A DNA stretch of 64,000 nucleotides from Cheiracanthium punctorium (lineage: Eukaryota; Arthropoda; Arachnida; Araneae; Cheiracanthiidae). The DNA lies in assembly GCA_038373885.1 (NCBI GenBank), contig JAWZYV010001796.1, forward strand, positions 328,501-392,500, in the 5' to 3' direction. The position numbers and the translations under genes were made by a program. Below the pieces are notes generated by a model. It worked only from the letters and a program-made list of their open reading frames with translations. It was not told where the DNA came from and made no database searches. How positions within the stretch are numbered: position 1 is the first letter of the stretch; every line of letters starts with the position of its first letter. Below, piece after piece: positions 1 to 11,588 of this stretch.

Positions 1-786
1 TACGCACAGGACGTTGACGTAGTGTTGACACTTATCGAAAACAATACTAATGATACTAGTGGCTAAATACATGTTAAAAAAAAACTTTATGAGAACACTT
101 TTGCATGCTCGAAAAATTCCTTAAAACAAAAATTTGAGTAACGTCCCTGATAATCTGGCCACTACTACATACAAGTGTCTTTTCGTTCGATGAACTCTCT
201 AAAAGTGTTTAAAAAGTTTCTTTTTTATTTGAGAAAAGGAGTACTGTTCTTAGTTTAGCTTTACTAAAGCAATTACTTAAACTCCTTTTAGAAAACTAAA
301 CGTTATTTGTCAGCTACTCCATGCAAAAATAGGTTTTGGAAGTTTTCAAGAAAAGAGGGAAGCTATCGTAGAGAGAGATTGCACTCTATTTATTTTGAAA
401 ACTTAATGCTAAAGCTAAAAAAAAGCGCCACTCAATGTAGAATGTCTCAATTTAGTTGACAAATTTCTGAGTTCTTTGACACAAACGTTGGAGAAGATAT
501 AACTGAACGACAGAAATTTACGACAGGATTCAGAGCACATGTTTGAAATGAGTTAGGAGTTAGCTTTGTGAAATGCTTTAAGTTGTATACACAACAGGAT
601 ATAAAAAATCTCGGCTGTTCGAGCCTCGTCAGGCGGAGATCCCCCCTGAACCCCCCTAATTTTTTTAGTTTCATTATTGCCATATTAAAACGATATTCAT
701 TGACTTTGTCATTTTATCGCTCATCTTTCGCGTATTTCACCTGGTAACCCTATGTTGAAATTTTTAGGAGTGTAACCTATTTACAG
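1..786. other. Intergenic; part of an old diverged repeat
   Basis: No gene. About 180-600 aligns loosely in the same direction with 2980-3420, sharing AGCTTTACT and TTTTGGAAGTTTTC-like blocks. A 17-base string, aggagtactgttcttag, recurs at about 5307. Confidence 0.4.
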
Positions 787-1063
787 AAAAATACATGGGA
801 TGCCTATTCTGCAGCTTACGAAATAGTGTAACAATAGATGAAAGCTGTTGTGAACTAATAGTATTTAAATATATATGTAAAAAATACATGGGAAGCATAT
901 TCCACAGCTTACGAAATAGTGTAACAATAGATTAAAGCTATTGTGAACTAATAGTGTTTAAATATATGTAAAAAATACATGCGATGCCTATTCTACAGCT
1001 TACGAAATAGTGTAACAATAGATTAAAGCTGTTCTGAACCAATAATATTTAAATACATGTAAA
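787..1063. repeat. Three ~92-bp tandem units
   Basis: Units start at about 791, 884 and 975 with ATACATGSGA and share cagcttacgaaatagtgtaa. Period 91-93 bp. Short TATGTCGCTTTTT repeats follow to 1100. Confidence 0.85.
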
Positions 1064-1177
1064 AGTATGTCGCTTTTTATGTCGCTTTTTTATGTCGCAT
1101 TTTTGGGACACATTTTTAAATAAAGGGTGTTGAGAGATAAAATGACATAGTCATTAAAATGTACTACGGAAAGTGTA

Positions 1178-2122
1178 GGGTGCCTCAAAGTTGACGTAAA
1201 ATTTGAAGCAAATAAAAAACTAATCAATTTAGTGTTGGCAACCAAAAAAAGAAAACAGTTTTGACAGCTGACAGTTTAGATTTATCAAAAATGCGGCAGT
1301 ATAAGAAAGAACAATGTGTTTTCACTATTGAACAATATTTCAGAAATAATGAAAGCTTAATGGTGAATGATGAGAAAGATCATGTGATTTAACACCATTG
1401 GATTTCTTTCTATGGAGTTATTTCAAGTCAAAGGTCTATGTCAACAAGCCCACATCCACCCGTGCATTGAAGGAGGATGCGCGGAGGACTTAACACCGCA
1501 TCAACAAAATTCAGTTGCCTTAATTCGAAATGGTACTGGAAAATTTCGACAAAAAGTGCGTATGTACTAGCACAGCCATGGGGTCATTTGCCGATAGGCT
1601 ATTCAATATATAACCGTATCCTATGTATTAGGTTGTAACGAAAGTTTCCCGCCACCGCAAACATTGGAAGCACACAGTTCGCGTTGGCGTATTGGCTCAT
1701 ATTTTGGCATTTGAAAGAATGATTTTTGGCATTTGAAAGAAAGAGACTTGCTTTATGACACTGTGTTGTGAAATCTGTAAAAAATAGAGTTATCATTAAG
1801 AACAAGGTGTCTCAAATGGAACTATCACTCTAGAGGATTAGAACCATCCTTTACTTCCAGTTGTGTTGCAAAAAGTCAGCTACAGAATATCAACGAATTA
1901 TGAGTACAGCTTTAAGAACTATTGCTGTATCATGTGACACGGTACAGGTTTGGTACCGAAAGTTCAAAAACAGGTATCTAAGGAGTTAGAAGTTAGTTTT
2001 TCAGGCAGATATGGCGGAAAACTTTCGTTACAACCTGATACTTTATGTTTTAATAAAAAATATACAATTGGAAAATCAAACTGTTTTCTAAATTCAAATC
2101 CTGCCTCAATTTTGGGACACCC
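1178..2122 (+). mobile_element. Mariner-like DNA transposon relic
   Basis: TA-flanked ends GGGTGCCTCAAAGTTG and CAATTTTGGGACACCC are imperfect inverted repeats. From 1291 an ATG opens MRQYKKEQCVFTIEQYF, a mariner-type transposase N-terminus, which soon breaks; DLTPLDFFLW follows near 1388-1420, the C-terminal part of the DDE domain. Most of the catalytic domain is therefore deleted. Subterminal inverted segments GGTTGTAACGAAAGTTTYCC lie at about 1631 and 2012. Confidence 0.7.
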
Positions 2123-2276
2123 TATAGTATAGTATAGAAAAGTGTTTAGACATTTATATTTGATGCTTATGATTTTGTATCTCATTAATATGTTTTAGTC
2201 AGTTTTATAGTACCTCTAAAGAAGCTAGTTATGAATTCTCACTGCCTACTTTTTTTTTACTTTTATTTATATTTGT

Positions 2277-2660
2277 TTACTTTTGTCCCGCATTAGCCAA
2301 GTCACCAATCTCCGTTCCCATAAGCACAGGGAAAGTAAAGCAACACTGGTTTGACCAGTGCTTCGGAGGGTGAGAGCCTATCTCGGATGGGCTGCTGTGG
2401 AACCGTGTGTTATAATGGGAGCTGATGCACGTAAAATCTGCTCGTGGTTCCAATGTCCTACACGTGGAAACGATTCCTCTGGAGGTGTCGATTTCAAATG
2501 CCATTTGTCGCATCTGGAATTGGTTCAAAATTAGGCAACGTAGGCCTGCCCCCATAATGAAATTACCAACATCTGCTGCCCTAGTAGTGGCCAAGCCCTT
2601 AGTAGGCCGCTGACACTGCCATTTGAATGAAGACACTGCCATTTGAAAAAGATATAATTC
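2277..2660. other. GC-richer island, unidentified remnant
   Basis: About 360 bp with higher GC than its surroundings is open on both strands (+ 2425-2613; - 2277-2642). I recognise no domain. The change in composition suggests a fragment of a larger mobile element. Ends with a short duplication of GACACTGCCATTTGAA at 2609 and 2631. Confidence 0.3.
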
Positions 2661-3790
2661 CTGTTCTAAGAAGTATATTTCGAAAGTTTCTTAATACAAT
2701 ATTACAAAAGTTTTAAAGTTTGCGGTACAGTTATTATCAGTCACGTATATTAGGCGTTCTATACACTAATGACTTTTTATACAATTGTAGGTTTGCAATA
2801 TTTTTCTATAATCTGTTCAAACGATACTCAAACTTCGAAAGTGCAAGGAGAAACGGACTAGACATACCTAAATAGACTTCTCCAAAAAGTTTTGAAACGA
2901 AGCTGTGTTATGTTTGAATATTTATAGAAATAACACTTTTACTGTTATCATTTATTAAAAAAATAAGAGTCTCAATAAAAATAGACTTTTTCCAGTCTCC
3001 TAGAAATTCTTCAACAGTAATTAAATTCTTCTTCACAAAAATGCATCGCTCTTGTCAGCTTTACTGCAGACATTATTTAAGCCCCCTTTACAAAACTAAA
3101 TGGTTTCTTTCAGCTAACCCCGTGGGAAAACACATCTTGGAAGTTTTCCAAGACATGGAGAAAGTTTACCAAGATTACGCTCTGCTAATTCAAACTCACG
3201 GTGGAAATTAAATAAAAGAGGATAGAGAAATGTCTTTTACCCTTCTATCGCGAACTTTTTTAATTTAGTGAACAGATCTTGAGTACAGCGACATCGAAGA
3301 ACGTTTCAAATTTAAATCTACTCAGAATTTTGAAGCAAGTGTCCCAAACGACACACGGAATTAGGTGCGTGTTTTTTAAAATGCATTTTGTGAGTGCATT
3401 TTCAAAGATTTAACAATTACTATAATTTTAGAGAAAATGATATTTAATCATTTATTTCTTGATGATTTAAACTGTTGAAAGTGGTTGAACTCTGATGTCT
3501 GTACATAACGACGTAAATCATGCATGGTTCGCAAAGAATGTTATATAACAGCATTTGAGAGACATGTCGTCTTAAGATAGGGGCAGAAATAAGTTGACCT
3601 TTAGAAGAATGCGAATAGGTATTCAAAAGTGTAGCATTTCTGAATTCTCAATAAAAGAAAACTAAATAAATGAATGAAAACAGAAAAGGTTACTTCATTC
3701 TGAATCAAGAGTGATGAAATGGCATAGAGACATTCACCAAAATTTTATTGGCAAAGTGGCAACATCGAACTGCTCAACTGCTGGTGGTAG
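2661..3790. other. Intergenic; diverged copy of 180-600
   Basis: No gene. 2980-3420 is the second copy of the old repeat at 180-600. Nothing else recognised. Confidence 0.35.
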
Positions 3791-3798
3791 AATCAACT

Positions 3799-3972
3799 GC
3801 TTGAAAACTACCATCAAATTGGAGTAGAAAAACACTGTACAAATGCAGACTGCTGGCAACCTGGAAAATTGCACTTCACATTGAAGGAAGACTGAGAAGA
3901 TCCTCTCGGAGATGTCATCGAAGCTTTCATCAAAATTGTATTGACTAAATGGCAATAAGGACAACTGGCTGT
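3799..3972. repeat. ~160-bp diverged repeat unit, left copy
   Basis: Shares GAAAACTACCAYCAAATTG, GAAGGAAGACTGA and TTGTATTGACTAA blocks, in order, with 4851-5015. The two flank the transposon at 4009-4831. Confidence 0.7.
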
Positions 3973-4008
3973 CAGCGAGGCGTCCACTAAAATTGTACGG
4001 GCAAAGTA

Positions 4009-4831
4009 CAGGGTTGTCCAAATTAAACTTCCCCAACTCAGAGGCCTGTGCAGGATGTTGTATGGGTCATAATGGGATGAAATTTTGAAAACAGACACTT
4101 CAGATCACGCGCTCGAGATTTATTTTAAGAAAATTATTTGTACAAGAAGTTGCCGATAGATGGCGCTGCAGATCAACAAGACGTTCTACAGATGTTCTAT
4201 ATGTGTGCCATGGTCGAATAGGGCATATCAACAGCACGAGAAACAGTTGCCACACTGACAACACCATGTGGCGATTGGTTAGTGGCGTCCACGACCGCCA
4301 AAGCAACGTCTTGTACGCGCGTGCAGAATCCACAACATGTCGTCCTCTACCTGGTAAAATTCCCAGCTGTCCAGTTCTTTCGAACTTCTTCATCATGTCT
4401 CGTAAAGCGCGAGGTGTCATTGGTCCTCGGAGTAAGTTCTTCAGTCGACGGAATGCTCTTATCGCAGCACAGGAGTTCTCGTCATTCTGGTAGAGAAGTT
4501 ACAGTAACAGAGCTTTGTCCTTCAAAGTGGCCATTGTGCGTCAGCGAGCGGGAAACAACTGCCTGTGCAGCGCCTGCCTTCCACTTTTGTAGGGCTCGTC
4601 TTTTGGATACGTTGCGTAGAAGATTTATTTCTGCAAATCACGTTGTCGCAATATGCAAATTACTAGTGTTACAGCGCCACCTATCGGCATCTTCTTGTAC
4701 TAATATATTTTTTTAAATAAATCACGAGCGCGTGATCTGAAGCATCTGTTTTTAAAATTTCATCCCATTATGATCCATACAACATCCTGCACAGGCCTCT
4801 GAGTTGGGGAAGTTTAATTTGGACAACCCTG
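4009..4831 (-). mobile_element. TA-flanked DNA transposon with ~155-bp TIRs
   Basis: Ends CAGGGTTGTCCAAATTAAAC and its complement; the inverted match continues about 155 bp (4009-4169 with 4672-4831, roughly 90% by eye). TA at 4007-4008 and 4832-4833. Only the transposase N-terminus remains between the arms, so it is non-autonomous. The TA target and transposase type place it in the Tc1/mariner superfamily. Confidence 0.88.
4200..4534 (-). pseudogene. Broken mariner-type transposase N-terminus
   Basis: Reading leftwards from ATG at 4534: a short start, one stop codon, then LLYQNDENSCAAIRAFRRLK and RGPMTPRALRDMMKKFERTG with GRGRH. A frameshift near 4330 then leads to VALAVVDATNQS and MPYSTM. 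This is the helix-turn-helix N-terminal part seen in arthropod mariner-type transposases (DUF4817-like). The DDE catalytic part is absent, replaced by the left inverted repeat. Confidence 0.75.
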
Positions 4832-4850
4832 TACAACTTCGATCAACTGG

Positions 4851-5015
4851 CTGGAAACTACCACCAAATTGCAGGAAAAAAACCAATGTATGGATGCAGC
4901 CTGCTGGCATTAGACTAGAAAATTGTGATTCATGCTGAAGGAAGACTGACAAAATATCATCGAAATGGTCATCAGAGTTGTATTGACTAAGTAGCAATAA
5001 GGGCAACTGGCTGAA
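4851..5015. repeat. ~160-bp diverged repeat unit, right copy
   Basis: Second copy of 3799-3972. CAACTGGCTG occurs at both ends of the unit (4847 and 5003), which suggests an original tandem array. The reverse strand is open through both copies, but no protein is recognised. Confidence 0.7.
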
Positions 5016-5084
5016 AACTTTCACCATTTCTTCCAAACAAAAACAACGCGCAAGTGCAATTCGGTGGGATGGCATTGTCTGGTG

Positions 5085-6590
5085 CTTAGCACGGAATCAC
5101 TGAAAAATTTACCATTTAAATTTGATTAGATATCGGCTAGATCAAAAATGCTTTTGTATCGTAAAATATATTATATTTATAAATAAATCTCCCAACCAAC
5201 CTCCAGCCCCCCCCCCCATTTTAGAGTACACAACAAATTGGGGGGAAATCAGAACTAAGAATAACATAGCTGAATTTAGAGGAGTCCAGAAACAAAAAAT
5301 CTGAAGAGGAGTACTGTTCTTAGGTTTCAAGAGCAAGATCTAAAGAAAAGAAATTGCCAATATAAACGTTACCTCTTCTGTGACAACTGCACTACCGATG
5401 CTCTCAAATGCACGGCCTTGGCTACGGGTCTGTTTAAGTCTGAGTAAATATACATAATCAATATCTGTACCACTGGAAATTACATGAGTTGTTGGTTTTG
5501 CCATTCAGCCTTGATTTTGAAGTAATTTGCATCGTATTCTATTCATCGTATCTATACGTAAATAGTTGGAAAATTCGTGTTAATTAGTTCTGAGCATTAA
5601 TAATCTATCCTATGTGTTTAATACATTTGCTGAGCCTATGGGTTAGACCAGAGGCCGTAAAGTAATTGGATTATCTTATTGGAAACTCACATTAACAATT
5701 TTAAACTCTCTTAAAGAATAGGCTGTCAGTTCTTCATTAACTTGAATCTGAACCTCTTTTACTAGTTTTGGCAGGATATCTTTATGTCTGTATGTACGTA
5801 TAAATGTATTCCAAATAAATCAAAAATAATAAAGCCGTAAAAACTTAATACGGGCCAGTTGTAACATCTATTAGAGCTTTCGGATTACAATCGACTGATT
5901 ATTTTAGTTAAAAGTTCCCTCAAAAGATATGTTATGCATTTATGGACTGCCATTGTTTGGTTCATGCCCTAAAACGCGCAAATTGCCGATAATATTCGAG
6001 ATGTTTTGTTAAAGTACGCCAAATTTGGTGCCAAAAAGAAGCTTCCAAAACTCCACTCAACATGGCGATATCTCCTGTATTTGGCGAGAAATCGTCTTAA
6101 TGTTATTGAAATATCGGATCGCCTACGCAAATGAAATTAAATGAAGTGCATCAAAAATGTGCATGATTTAATAGACGTACAATGAAGCCATGTGGTGTCC
6201 GCATTAGAATTTTCAATACCTTTTATATTGACATAAATGCGACGCTAATTTTAGCAAAATACATATTTAACGACAATGCAAAATTTCTGATCATCTCTTT
6301 AGATCTTGGTAATAAGTGACATAAACATGTGAATTCTAAATTAAAGGTTCAAGCTTTTACCAGCATTCTCATGAGACCGGTGGTACACATTGCACCAATA
6401 GCGTGCATTAATTCCTTGACATAAATATGAAACTGCCTCGCACGAATTTTCTCAAAATGCGTTATCCCTTTTAATGAAGACTCAATTTATAAATGACTTT
6501 TCATACCGCTACCCAAATTACCATTAATTCATATTATAACAGCGCTTACTCCCACACACCTAATGCTATGGAAACACCCTGCACACTCAC
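5085..6590. other. Intergenic, little recognised
   Basis: No gene. A C-run at about 5206 and a terminus-like TTGGCTACGGGTCTG at 5418-5432, similar to one at 24968, hint at a hAT remnant. Confidence 0.35.
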
Positions 6591-6598
6591 TTAAATGA

Positions 6599-6840
6599 AT
6601 GCTGCGAACTCTGGTAAACATGAATATTCATGTACACGCGACCGGGTCCTGCATTTGTTCATTTAAAACGCTCGCTGACCGCAAAAGCTTGTCCAGAAAA
6701 TTAAAGTCCAAGACTTTATACTCCTATGACATAATTAAACAGCGAGTCAAGGAGATGAATGCAAATCAATCCGTCTCGAATTAAGTAGCCGCGCGCGTGC
6801 GCAGATTGGAAGAGGGGAGCGGAATATGCGATTATTGAAA
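6599..6840. other. Possible regulatory island
   Basis: This CpG-containing segment differs from its AT-rich surroundings. Seen: POU octamer ATGCAAAT at 6759-6766, GCGCGCGTGCGCA at 6791-6803 (close to an NRF-1 site), then an inverted CCAAT box (ATTGG). No associated exon was found. Function is speculative. Confidence 0.25.
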
Positions 6841-7274
6841 AATTTCCCAGACTGGGTTAACTTAAACAGTGCATATATTTTCTAGTTAAAACGTGTTTGT
6901 AGAGTAAGTGGAGGACAGTGCATTCTCTATCTTTTGATTTAAATTGTGAATGAATGCTGCAAAATTTGAATACACATTGGTGGGCTCTTAAATGTGTGAT
7001 TCCGTATTTGAGCAGAATTTGGGTATTTTGTACAGACTGCATTTTTATTTTTATTTTTTTGCTTAGGATTTGTATAGATTTTTACGATTATATCAGTATC
7101 TTTCATCTTTAAAAGCTTTTCCCAGATGGCCTTTATTTATAAACATGGCAAAATGTTCTCATCCACAGAATATTACTCTTGGGTGTTATACTTTGTTACA
7201 AGAGGAAAAAAATTCATAATAACAATTGGATTACAAATTTGTCTGCATGTGTTTGTTCTTAATTTTCTTGTGTA

Positions 7275-7620
7275 CAGGGGGTTCCATAACTACTGATACA
7301 AAATTTGAAGGAAGATATAGAACATAGTAAGAAATCAAAATCATGTACCGATGTAAGGTCAGAAACGCCGTTTCCACTTATACGTTAATAACCACTTTGG
7401 GAAAAGGTCTGAAGTGTCCGTCTAATTTCTTAACTAAGTTCCATAAAGCATGAGCTTGTCTCTAAAAATTTCATCTGTGATATGATATAGAATTTTTAAA
7501 CTATCAATTTTAGTCTTGTCTTTTCTTTGAAAGATGCATTATTTTTAGTGAACAATGGTCGGAAAGTTCAACATTATTTTAGCACTTGATCTACTAATGT
7601 GAATATTGACATCTACATGA
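7275..7620 (+). mobile_element. Partial old copy of the GGGTGAAT TA element
   Basis: Starts CAGGGGGTTCC after TA and aligns with 18737-19182 through CTAATTTCTTAAC and TAGAATTTTTAAACTAT. The right end is lost. Confidence 0.55.
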
Positions 7621-7824
7621 AAACGATCTATCCCACCCCACATTCCTGACTAAGCTCAAAACCTGCTGCTATAGAGCTGCTTTTAAATTTTCTGAATTTG
7701 CACTTTACTTTAATAGAATTTCTTAAAATCATTAACAGAATAATTTAAAGTGACTTGAAAGAATCATTTTCCTTTGTGTAATTGTGTGTGTGTGCGAAAT
7801 ATAACTCTAAATATTGGCTTTCAT

Positions 7825-8002
7825 CATGGGCGCCGGCAGCATAGGGCAAGGGGGATGCCTGGATTTTTGTATCCCCCCTGGATCTCCCCTGGATTTTTGT
7901 ATGCAGTGCTTTTCCTTCCTTTTTTGCTCTTTCCAAGATGGTAACCATTCGTTTAAGTAGTTTTTGCCCCCCCCGCTGGGAAATATTCTGCCGGCGCCCA
8001 TG
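7825..8002. mobile_element. 178-bp hAT MITE with perfect ends
   Basis: Perfect 15-bp inverted ends CATGGGCGCCGGCAG and CTGCCGGCGCCCATG, flanked by a perfect 8-bp duplication GCTTTCAT (7817-7824 and 8003-8010). It has an internal duplicate of CCCCTGGATTTTTGTAT. Non-coding and young. Confidence 0.93.
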
Positions 8003-8074
8003 GCTTTCATTTTGAATTTCTGTTGAACATCCAGTATATACTAAAATAAATTTTTAGTTTTATTATACAGATTT

Positions 8075-8690
8075 TCCCATAATGATTGGGACAAACATTA
8101 AGTGGAGGTAGGGCACATACTTAGGAATTCATATCACTTAGCAATGTGGCATCAAAAACGTAATTTTTACTTACCTGTTAACAGTGGCGCAGCCAGAAAT
8201 TTTAATGGGGGGGGATAATACGACTGCAACTCACGTATATGTATACGTGTGTGTGATAAGGAGTGAAGAATATATATTTTGTATGGTAAAAAAATTACTC
8301 ATGGGGGTAGTGACCCCCACCCCCTTGTCTAGGGGACTGCCTGTTAATAATCATTGTCGCCACTGCCTGTTAATAATCATTTTGGGGGAATTTTTGAAGC
8401 GTTTGTGTAATTCCTTAACCTGGTTTTAAAACAATGTCACTGGCTCCAAAAACTTCATTCACGAAATGCAATGGAATTTTTAAACTATTAGTTTTAGCCA
8501 CGTGTTTTATGTGAAAGTTTCATTACTTTCGTCGGATAGTACGCTAATATTAATTTCGTCGGATAGTTCGTAGCATGGTCGGATAGTACGCTAGTATTTT
8601 AGCTCTTGTTTGTGATTAGTGCACGTGTTAGTAATTATTAATAGCTAAATGAAGACAACGTTTCTTAACTTACATAGCTATGTGATTCTG
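8075..8690 (+). mobile_element. Old copy of the GGGTGAAT element, interrupted
   Basis: Aligns with 18770-19130: tagcaatgtgg, TCAAAAACG, ACTTACCTG, then after the nested insertion CTGTTAATAATCA and TAGAATTTTTAAACTA-like text. Split at 8182 by a hAT MITE. Contains three repeats of GTCGGATAGT at 8532-8590. Confidence 0.6.
8182..8365 (+). mobile_element. hAT MITE (CAGTGGCG family) nested in an older element
   Basis: Left end CAGTGGCGCAGCCAG, right end GTCGCCACTG; perfect 8-bp duplication CCTGTTAA at 8174-8181 and 8366-8373. The older element copy at 18737 provides the empty site. Oddly, CCTGTTAATAATCAT also occurs inside the right end, at 8340-8354, after another ACTG, so an earlier end at 8339 is possible. 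Relatives: 44049-44195 and 47198-47361. Confidence 0.88.
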
Positions 8691-8709
8691 GTCGCTGATG
8701 AGACACGTT

Positions 8710-9960
8710 GTATAAAGCGAGAGTGTGGTTCGAATTTTTCACTTTCTTATTAGCTACACGAATGCAAAAGTAACTCAGAAGGAAAGAAATATAATTTTTG
8801 AAGCGGTAAGATACGAATACCTTGCAGTTGCAGAAGTAATTAAGCAGAACCTTTTACAAGCGGTGGCAAATAATGTTTACGTAAAGCACAAAATACTGAT
8901 TAGAGTTAAAATTATGTTGTTCTTACACAAGTTTTGTGACGGTTCAGAGTAATCAAAAGATATGTTCCCCGGTTATTTGTTACAAAAATTACTTTTCCTT
9001 ATATAGTTAAAATAAACTTTTACGGGTTCATTTTGTAATCCATGTGGTTTATTCATATCTTCATATACAAAATTATCGTTGCGAGATCCAATTGTTAATT
9101 TAGAACAGAACTATATAATGTGATTACTCGGATTAAAGCAGTATACGAAATTATGTCTTTTGACTCTCGTGTTAATTATTGAATACTTATTAATCTAAAA
9201 GTTTTCTAACACATGTTTCTTTGCTCATAATAATTTAGAAAATCAAATCGAAATGGTTTAATTATCTATTAAACATGATTATAAAGCGCATCCACATATA
9301 GAAAATGCTTTCAGTTTAATAATAAGTTAACAGCGTGAAATCCATTCAAAAATATTAAGGTTCACTTTAGGACTTGTACAGGTACAGTACTGTACAGAAG
9401 ATGTATTTAGATTGGTATACCAGGAATAGAGTTTTCTCTGCGGGGAACTATTTAAAAATTCCAAGCTAATATATATACATATATATATGACACGTCGGAT
9501 TTTCCAGTAAATTCTCAGATTTAGGGTGAGTTAAACGGTTTATTGAACATTATCCGTTTCATTACATTATAGAGTGAGAAGAGGGGAGGGAAAACGGGTA
9601 AGAAAATCCGCGTGGATTAATTAAGCAGTTTCAGTGGCAGAAACCTCCCGATTTTCGAGGTGCAGCCGTATTTACGCCCATGTTACCACGTGGGGCAGTA
9701 GGACAAAACTCCGCCTCTCTCTCATCTCTAATCGAATAACTTACATTATTTTACACGACCTGCATCAGGAGTTACAAAGGCGTATGCACACGCGTACACT
9801 GGAAAGAACCCAGAATCGGGCGAATAATTAAATAATAAAAATATAACTCCAAGAGCGCGTGGCACGTATGGCAGGAAAGCAAAGCTTACAGTGAAAGTAC
9901 CCACTTAGTGACCAATACCCAAACTAGTAAAATAACTACCCATATATAAATAAATATATT
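8710..9960. other. Intergenic, no gene seen
   Basis: Includes an E-box CACGTG at about 9688 and AT microsatellite at 9468-9488. Short open frames show no family resemblance. Confidence 0.4.
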
Positions 9961-9966
9961 TATATA

Positions 9967-10529
9967 CACTACTGGCCAAAAGTATTGCAAGTTTCAGAAA
10001 TCAAACCTTTTTCAAGACTAAGCGGCCACTCCCCCGTCAAAAAGAAAAATCAATATAATTGATATTTTTTAATGCCAACATGTCAAATTAATGACTTCAA
10101 AGACAAGATAGCATTAAGTTAAAGGACAAAAAAAAACTATTTAATTTATTTAAAAAATAGCATAAAAAATACATATGTTATTATAGATATCATAATCCAT
10201 TTTGGCCTGCCCGAATAAAATTACGTAAAGAATTAATTTCAAGGTCTTCTGCAAAAAAAAATGGATAGTAAATAAATGCGATTGAACTACAGATCATTTA
10301 TTATGTTGCTGAGCAGCGTTGACTTTGCTCACAACAGCCACTCATTTAGATATGGACTCCACAGCTCTCATTCTGTTTTTTGGTGATTTTCAGATGTATT
10401 CTTTCCAATTATCGTACATTAATTCTCAAAAATATTTAGATCTGGCAAATTTCCTGTCCATTTTTATCTGGGCTTATTCTTGAAAAGATGGTTAGATTTC
10501 TCAAACTTGCAATACTTTTGGCCAGTAGT
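9967..10529 (-). mobile_element. Tc1-like element relic
   Basis: Ends CACTACTGGCCAAAAGTA and its complement TACTTTTGGCCAGTAGT, the classic Tc1-type terminus, next to TA repeats. On the - strand near 10440-10490 the reading WTGNLPDLN matches the Tc1 motif around the second catalytic Asp (SPDLNPIE), followed by stops. A C-terminal transposase fragment survives; the rest is lost. Confidence 0.8.
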
Positions 10530-11588
10530 ATATATATATATATATATATATACAGTGTGCCGGCAAAAGTCCGTTGTCACTCCAATAATTTGTCATCGGC
10601 AAGAGCGTTAGTTATAAAACTGGTGTCTAGGTATAGTAAAATAGCCATAGCAAGAAACACCTCTTACAGCGCCACCTGGGGTCTAAAGTTTGAGTTAACG
10701 CTCTTAAGTCAAAAACGTTAGGAGATACGGAAAAAAAAAGTGTATTACAATGTTGGTCAGCATCACCAATGGTATAAAAAAGCCCTGGTATGAAAAAGTT
10801 TAATTCAAGCAAGCGAAAGCAAAGATGCCCCTAAAATGTTCTATAAAAATATAAACGTTCATTTAACGCTAACTTTTGACGGATTGGAGTGAATTTTCCA
10901 ATAGTTCTGTTCTATTTGATTTGGATTTTTTTTTTTCGGGCAATTGATGGTTTTGTCTCAACTAATACAACTTTTCACATGCGCACGGTTTTTCCTGCAA
11001 ATTTTAGGCATAAATAAAGTGTTTCTCCCGAGATTGAAAATCTACATGGTTTCACATATTCTTAATGAACTATCACAAATACATTGAGAAAAATCTTATG
11101 GAGTATAATTAAAGACTACAGAAATAAATTTCTTTCACTGCATTTATTTAAAAAAAAATAGCCGTTTGCGACATTTTCTCAATCCTATCTCACTCCCTAA
11201 ATATTGAATACTTGAATATAATTACAATTACACTGAAAAGTCCCGACTTCAGTGCATAAAAAGGAAAACATTTTTTCCTCCACGTAATTGTTTTTTCGGT
11301 AAAACTATAATTATAGACTAATTAAGAAAAAATCAATTATTTTATTTAAAAAAAATAATTAACGTTATCACAAAATTTTTTTTAAATGGCATTAAAAATT
11401 CCGATATTTTATGGAAAGTATTTTGAGATAAACAAACAAACAAAAAAAAAAACAGATTCTTATTTTCATTTCTTATGTTTGTTTTAGATAAAAGTACTTT
11501 ACCGTAAAGGCATTCATAATTTTAACTAATTTACAAGAAATTACTTCTTTTTGTATAATAAATATATAAATGTATGTACTTAATTATT
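10530..11588. other. Intergenic; TA microsatellite and AT-rich DNA
   Basis: (TA)n at 10529-10551. A terminus-like CAGTGTGCCGGCAAAAG at 10553 has no partner that I can find. No gene. Confidence 0.35.
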
